Source: an uncultured Tateyamaria sp.
GTDB lineage: Bacteria > Pseudomonadota > Alphaproteobacteria > Rhodobacterales > Rhodobacteraceae
Reading direction: 5' to 3'
Assembly: GCF_947488715.1 (NCBI RefSeq)
Contig: NZ_CANLAG010000006.1
Span: 53,501-117,500 of the forward strand
DNA length: 64,000 bases
In this document: in pieces, positions 17,810 to 26,326 of the stretch
How the letters are laid out: every line of letters starts with the position of its first letter
Numbering within the stretch: the stretch's first letter is position 1
Program-made: the position numbers and the translations under genes
Notes under the pieces: model-generated
What the model was told of the DNA's origin: nothing
The model's database searches: none
The model's input: only the letters and a program-made list of their open reading frames with translations

Positions 17810-19822
17810 TCAGGCCGCCAGCCCACGCCCCTTGAGCAACGCCTCGACCCCCGGCAACCGACCCCGGAAGGCGGTGTAAAGTTCCGCGGCATCCACACTG
17901 CCCCCGGTCGATAGGATATGCGTCTCGAGAGCTTTGGCGCGTTCCGGGTCAAACGGCCCGCCCGCCTCTTCGAAGGCGGCAAAGGCGTCGGCATCCATCA
18001 CCTCGGACCACATGTAGCTGTAGTAGCCGGACGAATAGCCGTCGCCTGCGAACACGTGGGCGAAATGCGGTGTGGCGTGGCGCATGCCAATGGCGGCAGG
18101 CATGCCGAGACCATCCAGTACGTCAGCCTGTTTGGCCATCGGATCCGCGGGGGCCGCCCCCTCGTGAAAGGCCAGATCGACCAGCGCAGAGGCCACATAT
18201 TCCACCGTCTGGAACCCCATGTCATAGGTCGCCGCCGCCAGCACATTGTCCAGCAGCGCCTGAGGCATCGCCGCGCCTGTTTCGGCATGGACCGCAAATT
18301 CGCGCAGCACTTCGGGCACTTCGAGCCAGTGTTCGTAAAGCTGGCTGGGCAGTTCGACGAAGTCGCGCGCCACGGAGGTGCCCGAGATGCTTTCGTAGGT
18401 CACATTGGACAGCATCTGGTGCAGGGCATGGCCAAATTCGTGAAAGAGCGTACGCGCGTCATCATAGCTGAGCAGCGCGGGATCGCCCTTGGCAAAGTTG
18501 CAGACGTTGATGACCACGGGCGCCTGCGGTTCGGGGAACTTGGCCTGTGCGCGCATGGCCGAACACCACGCGCCAGATCGTTTGGAGCCGCGGGCGAAAT
18601 AGTCGCCGATGAACACCGCCACGTGGGTGCCGTCGCGGGTGACCTCCCACGCGCGGCAGTCGGGGTGATAGAGCGGGATGTCGAGCGGTTTGAACGACAG
18701 GCCAAAGAGGCGCGTGGCACAGGCGAATGACGCCTCGATCATGCGGTCGAGCTGGAAATAGGGTTTGACCTCGGCCTCGTCCAGATCGTGCAGGTCCTTG
18801 CGGCGGCGTTCGGAATAGAACCGCCAATCCCACGGGGCCAGAGGGCCGTTCACGCCGTCGGCCTGCATCATCTGTTCCAGCACCCAGGCGTCGGCATTGG
18901 CCTGCGCCTTGGCGGGTTCCCACACGTCCATCAACAGGCCCCGAACGGCATCCGGAGTCTTGGCCATTTCGGTTTCCAGCTTGTAGGCGGCAAAGCTGTC
19001 ATAGCCCAACAGCTTGGCGCGTTCCTCGCGCAGGCTGAGGATTTCGGCGGCGATGGCGCGGTTGTCGGTGTCGCCCCCATTTGCGCCGCGCGCGCCCCAC
19101 GCCTTGTACGCGACCTCGCGCAGGTCGCGGCGGGTGGAGAATTGCAGGAACGGCACGATCAGCGACCGCGACAGGGTGACGACAGGGCCATCCACGCCCT
19201 TTTCCTTGCCTGCCGCGCGGGCCGTGTCGACCACGAAGGGCGGCAGCCCCGCCAGATCACCCTCGCCCAGTTCCATGAACCAGTCGCGTTCGTCGGCCAG
19301 CAGGTTTTGGGTAAAGGCGGTGCCAAGTTCGGCGAGACGCCCCTTGATCACCTTCATCCGCGCGTCGTCATCACCGGTCAGCGCCGCGCCTGAGCGCACG
19401 AACCCGCGATGGGTCAGCATCAGCACACGCGCCTGTTCATCCGTCAGGTCCAGCGTGTCGCGGGCGTCATAGACGGCGGCCACGCGGGCAAAAAGCGCCT
19501 TGTTACCCGAGATGTCAGCAAAATGTGCGGCCAGTTTTGGGGAAAAGTCGCGCTGCAACGCCTCGCGGGCCGGGTTACTGTCGGCCCCTGCGACGGTATA
19601 GAACGTGCCCAGCACCTGATCGAGATCGTGACCCGCGGCCTCGAGCGCCTCGATCGTATTGGCAAAGGTTGCGGGATCGGGATTGTTGGCGATGGCGTCA
19701 ATCTCGGCGCTGTGATTGGCCAGCGCGACGTCCAGCGCCGGGGCAAAGTCGTCATCCGAGATACGGTCAAAGGGGGCGATCTGGAACGGGGTATCCCACG
19801 TTTGCAGCAGCACATTTGTCAT
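17810..19822 (-). CDS. M3 family zinc oligopeptidase (PrlC/Dcp-like)
   Basis: A 670-residue cytoplasmic metallopeptidase that degrades short peptides. The thermolysin-like zinc motif HEFGHALHQ lies near residue 460, with the third ligand Glu expected some 25 residues later (SQLYEHWLEVPEV). It begins MTNVLLQTWDTPFQIAPFDRI, as in the M3A (oligopeptidase A/peptidyl-dipeptidase) group. ATG 19822 is preceded by GGAGAGTGCC; the frame stays open further upstream but there overlaps the next gene's 3' end. No signal peptide. Sub-family assignment between PrlC and Dcp is not certain. Confidence 0.92.
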   Translation of the reverse strand: MTNVLLQTWDTPFQIAPFDRISDDDFAPALDVALANHSAEIDAIANNPDPATFANTIEALEAAGHDLDQVLGTFYTVAGADSNPAREALQRDFSPKLAAHFADISGNKALFARVAAVYDARDTLDLTDEQARVLMLTHRGFVRSGAALTGDDDARMKVIKGRLAELGTAFTQNLLADERDWFMELGEGDLAGLPPFVVDTARAAGKEKGVDGPVVTLSRSLIVPFLQFSTRRDLREVAYKAWGARGANGGDTDNRAIAAEILSLREERAKLLGYDSFAAYKLETEMAKTPDAVRGLLMDVWEPAKAQANADAWVLEQMMQADGVNGPLAPWDWRFYSERRRKDLHDLDEAEVKPYFQLDRMIEASFACATRLFGLSFKPLDIPLYHPDCRAWEVTRDGTHVAVFIGDYFARGSKRSGAWCSAMRAQAKFPEPQAPVVINVCNFAKGDPALLSYDDARTLFHEFGHALHQMLSNVTYESISGTSVARDFVELPSQLYEHWLEVPEVLREFAVHAETGAAMPQALLDNVLAAATYDMGFQTVEYVASALVDLAFHEGAAPADPMAKQADVLDGLGMPAAIGMRHATPHFAHVFAGDGYSSGYYSYMWSEVMDADAFAAFEEAGGPFDPERAKALETHILSTGGSVDAAELYTAFRGRLPGVEALLKGRGLAA

Positions 19823-19859
19823 CTTGGCACTCTCCTTTGGGATCAATGTAGGGCGCGGG

Positions 19860-20924
19860 TCACTGCGTCGCCATGGGGGCCGCGCCACAAACCTCGCAAT
19901 CGGCACGACGAGACAGCGCGATGGTGCGGTTTTCGCCGTAGAGCGCGTCGTAAATCGCCATTTGCCCACGCAGCGGTGCGCCAGCGCCTGTGATCAGCTT
20001 GACCGCCTCAACCGCCATCATGGACCCCAGCACACCCGGCAACGGACCCAGAACGCCCGCCTCGGCGCAACTGGGCGCGAGTTCCGGCGCGGGCGCGGTG
20101 GGAAAGATGCATCGATAACACGGCGCGTCGTGAGCCGGGTCAAACACACTGATCTGCCCTTCCCAATGGGTCAGCGCGCCGGAGATCAGCGGAAGGCCCG
20201 CGCGCACGGCGGCGGCGTTGACCAGATACCGGGTGTCGAAATTGTCGGTGCCGTCCAGCACCAGGTCATAGTCGGCCATCAGATCGTCCACGATGTCCGG
20301 CGTGAGGCGGCGGTGATAGGGGCGCACGGTGACAAAGGGGTTCTGCGCCTCCATCGCGGCTTGGGCGGAAAACACCTTGGGCGTGCCGATGCGGGCATCG
20401 GTGTGGATCACCTGGCGTTGCAGGTTGGTGTTCTCAACCGTGTCGTCGTCCACAACTCCAATTGTACCAACGCCTGCCGCCGCGAGATATTGCAGCGCCG
20501 GTGCGCCCAGCCCGCCTGCGCCCACAACCAACACCCGCGCGTCGCGCAGGGCCTTTTGCCCGGATCCGCCAATTTCGCGCAGCACTATGTGGCGGGCATA
20601 GCGGTTTAGTTCTGTTTCGGAAAAGCTGCCCGCCCTGCCCTGATCAGGTTCCGCCATGGCTTGCGCGACCTGAGCACGGTTGCGCAAGGCCCGCAGCCCA
20701 TAACGATACGCCAGCACCAAAGCCGCAAAACCGCCAAGAATGAGCCAAAACGCCGGGCTTTCGCCTGTGGCCATCCGCAGCGGGTGCCCGGACGGCAGTG
20801 CGACCTGCACGGCCAGCACAAGCACATAGAGGATGCCAATCATCAGCCAACGCGCGCGGCGCGGGGTTTTCATCGCGGCGCCAATGCCCCACAGGACCGC
20901 CGCAAGCGCAAAGACCAGAACCAT
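19860..20924 (-). CDS. MoeB/ThiF/HesA-type adenylyltransferase with N-terminal membrane anchor
   Basis: A 354-residue protein. Residues about 1-90 hold three hydrophobic helices ([52 protein letters not shown]). The remaining 260 residues are an E1-like enzyme that adenylates the C-terminus of a sulfur-carrier protein (MoaD or ThiS): ETELNRYARHIVLREIGGSGQ split near residue 105, ATP site VVGAGGLGAPALQYLAAAG, catalytic DGTDNFDTRY and two zinc CxxC pairs (CYRC, CEVC). Last gene of coaBC-dut-moeB; the start overlaps the dut stop by one base. No ThiS/MoaD gene nearby. Confidence 0.88.
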   Translation of the reverse strand: MVLVFALAAVLWGIGAAMKTPRRARWLMIGILYVLVLAVQVALPSGHPLRMATGESPAFWLILGGFAALVLAYRYGLRALRNRAQVAQAMAEPDQGRAGSFSETELNRYARHIVLREIGGSGQKALRDARVLVVGAGGLGAPALQYLAAAGVGTIGVVDDDTVENTNLQRQVIHTDARIGTPKVFSAQAAMEAQNPFVTVRPYHRRLTPDIVDDLMADYDLVLDGTDNFDTRYLVNAAAVRAGLPLISGALTHWEGQISVFDPAHDAPCYRCIFPTAPAPELAPSCAEAGVLGPLPGVLGSMMAVEAVKLITGAGAPLRGQMAIYDALYGENRTIALSRRADCEVCGAAPMATQ

Positions 20925-21385
20925 CAGCCGTGCCCGGTCGAGCCAAAGCCGCCCGCCCCTCTGTCGGTGTGATCCAGAACATCGACCTCTTGGAACGACG
21001 CCTGCACCACCGGGGCCATCACCATCTGCGCGATGCGCATGCCGTGGGTCACGCGAAACGGCACATCCGATGTGTTCAGCAGGATAATGCCAACCGGGCC
21101 GCGATAGTCGCTGTCGATTGTGCCGGGGCTGTTGACCAGCGCGATGCCGTTTTTCAACGCCAGCCCCGAACGCGGGCGGATCTGTACTTCGAACCCGTGG
21201 GGGATGGCCATGGCAAGGCCCGTAGGGATCAGCGCGCGTGTCCCCGCGGGGACATCCACCGGCACACCATCAGGCAAGTTGGCGCGCAGGTCCGCCCCGG
21301 CGGCCCCTGCCGTTTCATAACGCGGCAGCGGGATGTTTGGGTCAAACCCCTCAAGGCGCATCAGTTTCAGTGTCTGTTCGGTCAT
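20924..21385 (-). CDS. dut: dUTP diphosphatase
   Basis: Hydrolyses dUTP to dUMP, keeping uracil out of DNA. 153 residues with the trimeric dUTPase motifs: AGADLRANL (motif 1), [10 protein letters not shown] (motif 2), [17 protein letters not shown] (motif 3), [10 protein letters not shown] (motif 4) and GAGGFGSTG (motif 5). Start ATG 21385 overlaps the coaBC stop as ATGA. A 16-bp palindrome also seen near mreC and the rRNA genes lies inside this gene at 21239-21254 without disturbing the frame. Confidence 0.96.
   Translation of the reverse strand: MTEQTLKLMRLEGFDPNIPLPRYETAGAAGADLRANLPDGVPVDVPAGTRALIPTGLAMAIPHGFEVQIRPRSGLALKNGIALVNSPGTIDSDYRGPVGIILLNTSDVPFRVTHGMRIAQMVMAPVVQASFQEVDVLDHTDRGAGGFGSTGHG
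21239..21254. repeat. 16-bp perfect palindrome, copy 2 (inside dut)
   Basis: TGTCCCCGCGGGGACA within dut codons between motif 1 and motif 2. Identical to the copies at 10806 and 59368. Presence inside a coding sequence argues that the sequence itself is tolerated or selected, not an intergenic terminator. Confidence 0.8.
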
Positions 21386-22578
21386 GTCAGCGCGTCGGCA
21401 ATCCGCTGGGCCAGTTGGCGCGCCACGTCGTCCTTGGACATGCGCGGCCAGCTTTCGGCGTCCTGTTCCGAAATCAGGGTCACTGCATTCTCGCTGCCGC
21501 CCATGATACCGGTGTCGGGGGATACGTCGTTGGCGACGATCCAGTCGCATTGCTTGCGAGCGCGTTTGGCAGTTGCGTTGGCGATGACATCATTGGTTTC
21601 GGCAGCAAACCCCACGACGAGCGGCGGACGCCCCTCGGTCATCTGCGCCACATGGGCGAGGATGTCGGGATTTTCCGCAAAGGTGAGCGCGGGCATGCCG
21701 TCGCGCGTCTTTTTCAGCTTGCGATCACTGGCGCTGGCCACGCGCCAGTCGGCAACTGCAGCGGCAAAGACTGCCGCATCCGCGGGCAAGGCGGCACCTA
21801 CGGCATCGCGCATCTGCAGGGCTGTTTCCACGGGAACGACCTGCGCGCCTGCGGGCGGCGGCACATCGGCGGGGCCGGTGACAAAGGTAACCTGAGCGCC
21901 CAGATCCAGCAAAGCCCGCGCCAGCGCCGTGCCTTGTGCGCCCGATGACCGGTTGGCGATGTATCGCACCGGGTCAATCGGTTCGTGTGTCGGGCCGGAC
22001 GTGACCAGCACATGTTTGCCCGTCAGCGGCCGGGGACCGAAATGCACCTCGACCTCTGCCACGATCTCGAGCGGTTCGGACATGCGGCCGGGGCCGTACT
22101 CACCACAGGCCATATCGCCATCGTTCGGGCCCACAACCGTCACCCCATCGGCGCGCAGTTGTGTCAGATTGCGTTGGGTGGCCGGGTGATCCCACATGCG
22201 CACATTCATCGCCGGAGCGATCATCACAGGCGTGTCCGTGGCCAACAAAAGGGTCGAGGCCAGATCATCCGCACGGCCCTGTGCCATCTTGGCCATGATG
22301 TCTGCCGTTGCGGGTGCAACGACGATCAAATCGGCAGAACGGGACAGTTGGATGTGCCCCATCTCGGCCTCGTCCGTGAGGTCAAAGAGGTCGCGGTACA
22401 CCTTGTGCCCGGCCAGCGCGGACACCGACAGGGGCGTCACGAACTGTTCGGCGGCACGGGTCAAAACCGGCGTGACGGTGGCCCCGCGTTCGCGCAGGCG
22501 ACGGATCAGGTCCAGCCCTTTGTAGGCCGCAATCCCTCCTGTCAGGATCAACAAAATTCGTTTGTCTTGCAGCATCAT
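21382..22578 (-). CDS. coaBC: Phosphopantothenoylcysteine decarboxylase / phosphopantothenate-cysteine ligase
   Basis: Bifunctional coenzyme A enzyme of 398 residues. The N-terminal CoaC flavoprotein domain starts [21 protein letters not shown], contains the FMN-binding [19 protein letters not shown] and the [14 protein letters not shown] loop. The C-terminal CoaB ligase has [27 protein letters not shown] (about residues 190-215) and DWRV with the KLKK motif. The start is one of two adjacent ATG codons at 22578/22575. Heads coaBC-dut-moeB. Confidence 0.95.
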   Translation of the reverse strand: MMLQDKRILLILTGGIAAYKGLDLIRRLRERGATVTPVLTRAAEQFVTPLSVSALAGHKVYRDLFDLTDEAEMGHIQLSRSADLIVVAPATADIMAKMAQGRADDLASTLLLATDTPVMIAPAMNVRMWDHPATQRNLTQLRADGVTVVGPNDGDMACGEYGPGRMSEPLEIVAEVEVHFGPRPLTGKHVLVTSGPTHEPIDPVRYIANRSSGAQGTALARALLDLGAQVTFVTGPADVPPPAGAQVVPVETALQMRDAVGAALPADAAVFAAAVADWRVASASDRKLKKTRDGMPALTFAENPDILAHVAQMTEGRPPLVVGFAAETNDVIANATAKRARKQCDWIVANDVSPDTGIMGGSENAVTLISEQDAESWPRMSKDDVARQLAQRIADALT

Positions 22579-22659
22579 GGCATCATGTCCGCATGTCTGT
22601 GGTCGGCGTGACCATAGGCGGCTGCCGGGCCAAGAACCAGCCCCCGCGTCACGGCGGCA

Positions 22660-23457
22660 TCATTGGCTGAACGCCGCACAGGGATCACCGCGTGCCGGGC
22701 TGGATGCACCATTGAGGGTCCAGGAAAACACACCCTCGGGTGGTTCCTGGCGTTCGCCCTGGCCAACGCTCGTGACCGACAGCGCGGGCTGCGCTTGCGC
22801 AAGGTAGACCGGCACGCCCCAGTCGGCGCGCGCATGGCCATTGCCGGTGATCAGCATCACGGGGCTGCCGTGGGTGTCCAGCGCGTCAATCACCGCACGG
22901 GCAAAGGCCGCGTCGCGCAGGCGCTGCGCGTCGACCATGCCGTCCATCATGTCCAAAGGCATCGCCGCACAATGGGCATCAAACTGGTGCAGGGTGCGCG
23001 CGGCCAAGGTGTCGGGATCAAGCGGTTGGGTCAGGCCATAGTTCGCCGCATCCGCGCCAAACACCGTGGCCGCCCCGTCCGTGAACGCGGCACGCATGTC
23101 ATCACGCGACAGGGCCGCCCCAACGATCACGTCGCTGGCGGCCAGAACATCCGCGTAGTCAGCGATGTTTGACCAGTGGAAATTGGAGGTGGCCGCCGCC
23201 ATCTCGACCGGATCGCGGGGGACATCCGCCAGCTCTGCGGCCTCTGACGGTGTGAGCATTTCAAACACCACGGCCTTGGGCCGGACATTGCGGATCGCTT
23301 TGGCCTGTTCGGCGTGATGCTGGGGATTGTCGTGAAATTCGCCGATGATCAGGACGTCACCGGCGAAGTCTGTCCAGTCCGTTGCGGCGTGAACGAACGC
23401 TGCCGACGCCACAAAGGCTGCGGCCGCGCAGAAGGTTTTGAATGTGGTTTGCCTCAT
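22660..23457 (-). CDS. ChaN-like (Tiki/haem-binding superfamily) exported protein
   Basis: A 265-residue protein with a Sec signal peptide (MRQTTFKTFCAAAAFVASAA..., cut after VHA near residue 24). The mature part begins with VLIIGEFHDNPQHHAEQAKAI and has FEMLT, SRDDMRAAF and a late GNGHARADWGVPVYL motif, the pattern of the ChaN/EreA/Tiki fold with conserved Glu-His pairs. ChaN of Campylobacter binds haem, but these signatures do not prove haem binding here. The start overlaps the rpoH stop as ATGA, so it is made with the sigma factor. Confidence 0.82.
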   Translation of the reverse strand: MRQTTFKTFCAAAAFVASAAFVHAATDWTDFAGDVLIIGEFHDNPQHHAEQAKAIRNVRPKAVVFEMLTPSEAAELADVPRDPVEMAAATSNFHWSNIADYADVLAASDVIVGAALSRDDMRAAFTDGAATVFGADAANYGLTQPLDPDTLAARTLHQFDAHCAAMPLDMMDGMVDAQRLRDAAFARAVIDALDTHGSPVMLITGNGHARADWGVPVYLAQAQPALSVTSVGQGERQEPPEGVFSWTLNGASSPARGDPCAAFSQ

Positions 23458-24332
23458 GCGAGGAAGTGATGCACTTCCCGGCTCTGGGTTTCGAGGGTCT
23501 TTCGCATCTTTGTGAACGCGGCCGCCTCAAGCTGGCGCACGCGCTCTTTTGACAAAGACAGCTCTTGGCCGAGGCTTTCCAGCGTGCGGGGGTCGTCGCG
23601 CAGCTTGCGCTCGCGCACGATGAACCGCTCGCGTTCATTCAGCGCGCCTAGCGCAGACAACAGCCATTCGCGCAGTTGCTCGGTGTCATGGGTGTGTTCA
23701 ACCGTCTCTGCCGCTTGCGCGCTGTCGTCTTCGAGGGCGTCGATCCACTCGCGCCCCTCGTCGTCCACCGACTGCGTCGCGTTTAGTGAATAGTCGGACC
23801 CGGACAGGCGGCCTTCCATCATCTCGACATCGTGCAGGGGCACACCGATCTCGGTCGAGATCATCTGGCGCAACTGGTGTTTGTCCAGCGTCTCGCCAGC
23901 CGCCGCACTTTCACGCTCAAGCCGGGCCTGCACGCGGCGCATGTTGAAGAACAGGGATTTCTGGCTGCTGGTGGAGCCGGTGCGCACCATGGACCAGTTG
24001 CGCATCACGTAGTCCTGGATTGACGCCTTGATCCACCACACCGCGTAGGTCGAGAATCGAACGCCACGGTCGGGGTCGAATTTGTCAGCGGCCTTCATCA
24101 GGCCCAGACCGGCCTCTTGGATCAGGTCATTCATCGGGGCGCCGTAGCGTTTGAACTTGGACGCCATCGAAATCGCCAACCGCATATACGCGGTGATCAG
24201 GCGGTGCAGCGCGGCCTCATCCCGGTCGTCTCGCCAAGCATATGCCAGGCGAAGCTCCGTCTCTGCGTCGAGCAGTTCGGCCTTCATTGCGGTGCGAGAC
24301 AGCGAAAACTCGCGAGCGTTGTCCAATGCCAT
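23454..24332 (-). CDS. rpoH: Alternative sigma factor RpoH, RpoHII type
   Basis: A 292-residue group 3 sigma-70 factor. Region 2 is clear (RLAISMASKFKRYGAPMNDLIQEAGLGLMKA, around residues 50-82, then DRGVRFSTYAVWWIKASIQDYV), with the RpoH box QKSLFFNMRR near residue 125 and region 4 helix-turn-helix TLESLGQELSLSKERVRQLE. In Rhodobacter, RpoHII works with RpoE in the singlet-oxygen response; similarity in the N-terminus and RpoH box suggests that paralogue. A possible RpoE-like promoter (TGAACC, 18 bases, TAGAGA, on this strand within 24377-24406) is weak. Followed by a coupled ChaN-like gene. Confidence 0.93.
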   Translation of the reverse strand: MALDNAREFSLSRTAMKAELLDAETELRLAYAWRDDRDEAALHRLITAYMRLAISMASKFKRYGAPMNDLIQEAGLGLMKAADKFDPDRGVRFSTYAVWWIKASIQDYVMRNWSMVRTGSTSSQKSLFFNMRRVQARLERESAAAGETLDKHQLRQMISTEIGVPLHDVEMMEGRLSGSDYSLNATQSVDDEGREWIDALEDDSAQAAETVEHTHDTEQLREWLLSALGALNERERFIVRERKLRDDPRTLESLGQELSLSKERVRQLEAAAFTKMRKTLETQSREVHHFLA

Positions 24333-24422
24333 CGGTCATCCCCCTGGATGGTTATGCTTGTTTTGCGCACTTACACTCTCTACGCACGGGCATCGAAACT
24401 GGTTCACTCTGAGGATGAAAAA

Positions 24423-24944
24423 ATGTTGTCGGGACTGACATTCGTTCTAGGGGGTGCTGCGTCGGGCAAGTCAAAATACGCGGAAACAGTTATTGAAAAC
24501 AGTGGCTTGGGTAAAATCTATGTCGCGACCGCACGAATTTGGGACGAAGAAATACAGGCTAAGGTTGATCTGCACCAAGCGCGCCGCGGGGCCGATTGGA
24601 CCTGTCTGGATGCCCCGATAGACGTGGCAGGCGCGCTTGGCAGCACCTCTGCAAAACAGGCCACGCTGCTGGATTGTGCGACGATGTGGCTGACCAATGT
24701 GATGCTGGACAACCATGACCTTGCCGCAGAACAGGACCGGTTTCTGACGGCGCTGGCCCGCAGCAAAGGACCGGTGGTCGTGGTGTCGAACGAGGTGGGT
24801 CAGGGCATTGTCCCCGACACACCACTGGGCCGGGCCTTTCGTGAGGCGCAGGGCCGGCTGAACATCGCGCTGGCCGCGCAGGCTGATTGCGTCGTTCATG
24901 TGGTCGCGGGCCTGCCACAGGTGATCAAAGGGGTCGCACCGTGA
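24423..24944 (+). CDS. cobU: Adenosylcobinamide kinase / adenosylcobinamide-phosphate guanylyltransferase
   Basis: Bifunctional cobalamin enzyme (CobU/CobP) of 173 residues that phosphorylates adenosylcobinamide and attaches GMP. The P-loop GGAASGKSKYAE lies at residues 9-20, the YVATARIWDEE segment follows, then LLDCATMWLTNVM and VVVSNEVGQGIVPDTPLGR, where the family's guanylylation region and Mg site sit. ATG 24423 chosen because it places the P-loop near the N-terminus. Coupled by GTGA overlap to the phosphatase. Confidence 0.95.
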   Translation: MLSGLTFVLGGAASGKSKYAETVIENSGLGKIYVATARIWDEEIQAKVDLHQARRGADWTCLDAPIDVAGALGSTSAKQATLLDCATMWLTNVMLDNHDLAAEQDRFLTALARSKGPVVVVSNEVGQGIVPDTPLGRAFREAQGRLNIALAAQADCVVHVVAGLPQVIKGVAP

Positions 24945-25513
24945 CCACATGGCACTGGATCCGGCATGGGCCGACGCATCAGACAAGCTTTACCGGGTGG
25001 CGCGACGTTGCGGCGGACCTGTCCGACGAAGGCGCAGTGGCGCGTCTGGCCGATCATCTGCCCAGCGATGCGGTCGTGATCTCGTCCGACCTGACGCGGT
25101 CGGTCAACACGGCCACGGCGATCCAGCGGTCGAGAACCCGGTTGCCACATGATCCGGCGCTGCGCGAGTTTCATTTCGGCAGTTGGGATGGCGTGCATTT
25201 TTCGCAGGTGGCGGACCGGCATCCCGATCTGAGCCGCGACTATTGGGAAACGCCCGGTGATCATACACCCCCAGGGGGCGAAAGCTGGGACGCGGCGGCG
25301 GCACGTGTGGCCATGGCCGTGCGCCGTATCGAGGCCGCACATACGGGCAAGCATATCATTGCTGTTGCACATTTTGGCGTCATCCTGACCCAGGTGCAGG
25401 CGGTGCTGGGGCTGAGCGCCCACGCGGTCCTTGCACACAAGATTGACCCGCTTTCCGTCACCACCCTGCATCCCGAAAGCGGCACGGCAGAGCGGATCAA
25501 TCATCTGCCGTGA
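24941..25513 (+). CDS. Histidine phosphatase family protein, probable alpha-ribazole phosphatase (CobC-like)
   Basis: A 190-residue phosphoglycerate-mutase-fold phosphatase. The phospho-acceptor His is in WIRHGPTHQ, a second Arg in SSDLTRSVNTA, the Glu in LREFHFGSWDG and the late His in VAHFGV. Start GTG 24941 overlaps the cobU stop as GTGA. With a cobalamin enzyme directly upstream, dephosphorylation of alpha-ribazole phosphate is the likely job, but the fold alone does not fix the substrate. Confidence 0.88.
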   Translation: MTTWHWIRHGPTHQTSFTGWRDVAADLSDEGAVARLADHLPSDAVVISSDLTRSVNTATAIQRSRTRLPHDPALREFHFGSWDGVHFSQVADRHPDLSRDYWETPGDHTPPGGESWDAAAARVAMAVRRIEAAHTGKHIIAVAHFGVILTQVQAVLGLSAHAVLAHKIDPLSVTTLHPESGTAERINHLP

Positions 25514-25573
25514 TGGTGTGGCCCACAAATCTGCGTTGGCCTGCGCAGGCGTCTATGACGTAGCCTGCGGGCC

Positions 25574-26251
25574 ATGACCTATGACCTTTATATCGGCGAT
25601 CGCACCTTCTCGAGCTGGTCCCTGCGCGGCTGGCTGATGATGGAAAAATTTAACATTCCCAAGAAGATCCACTTTGTCGGTCTCTATGGCGGCACGATGG
25701 CAGAGGATATGGCCGCATTGGCGCCTGCACGTTTGGTGCCTGCGATGCGCACGCCAGCCGGAACGGTTGTCGGCGAAAGCCTCGCCATGGCGGAAACGCT
25801 GGCCGAAGAGCACCCGAAGGCCGGGATGTGGCCCGCAGACCCCGCCGCCCGCGCCACGGCGCGGTGGCTGTGCGCCGAAATGGTGGGCGGGTTTTCCGCG
25901 CTCCGGTCCGATTGTCCGATGCAGTTGCAACATGTGAACAAGGGCTTTGCCGTCCCGGATGCCACACGGACAGATTTGGCGCGGCTCGAGACGTTGTGGG
26001 CGCATGCAGCACAGTTCGCGACGGAAGGGCCGTGGCTCTTTGGGGCCTATTCGTTGGCGGATGCGTTCTATGCACCCGTATGTGCGCGTATCGTGGGCTA
26101 TGACCTGCCTGTGGGCGATGCCGCGCGGCGCTATTGCGAGACGACGATCAACGATCCCGCGTTCAAGGCATGGCGCGCCGAAGGGTTGAAAACCACCTAT
26201 GACCCGTTCCCGTATGACATGGGTGTGCCGGTCACAGACTGGCCTGCCTGA
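25574..26251 (+). CDS. Glutathione S-transferase family protein
   Basis: A 225-residue cytosolic GST. The N-terminal thioredoxin-like domain starts YDLYIGDRTFSSWSLRGWLMME; the SSWS segment carries the expected active-site Ser/Cys position. The helical C-terminal domain includes PWLFGAYSLADAFYAPV, the conserved N-capping/hydrophobic staple motif of GSTs. The substrate is unknown. Glutathione synthetase lies 2.5 kb away. Confidence 0.9.
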   Translation: MTYDLYIGDRTFSSWSLRGWLMMEKFNIPKKIHFVGLYGGTMAEDMAALAPARLVPAMRTPAGTVVGESLAMAETLAEEHPKAGMWPADPAARATARWLCAEMVGGFSALRSDCPMQLQHVNKGFAVPDATRTDLARLETLWAHAAQFATEGPWLFGAYSLADAFYAPVCARIVGYDLPVGDAARRYCETTINDPAFKAWRAEGLKTTYDPFPYDMGVPVTDWPA

Positions 26252-26270
26252 GCATGGGACTGCGCCTGCA

Positions 26271-26310
26271 TTAACCAATCGTAAACCAGCCCGCGCTAGC
26301 CATTAACCAT
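26271..26310 (+). promoter_or_regulatory. Two CtrA-like sites upstream of comM
   Basis: TTAACCAATCGTAAAC (26271-26286) fits TTAA-N7-TTAA with one mismatch, and TTAACCAT (26303-26310) is a strong half site 17 bases before the comM ATG. CtrA controls competence-type genes in Rhodobacterales. Binding is inferred from consensus. Confidence 0.5.
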
Positions 26311-26326
26311 TCACGAGGGGTGAGAG

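Noticed and set aside
24377..24406. RpoE-like promoter for rpoH (TGAACC, 18 bases, TAGAGA)
   Set aside because: Spacing fits but the -10 matches poorly; left as a remark in the rpoH entry.
24333..24422. Cobalamin riboswitch upstream of cobU
   Set aside because: The 90-base gap is too short and lacks a B12-box-like sequence.
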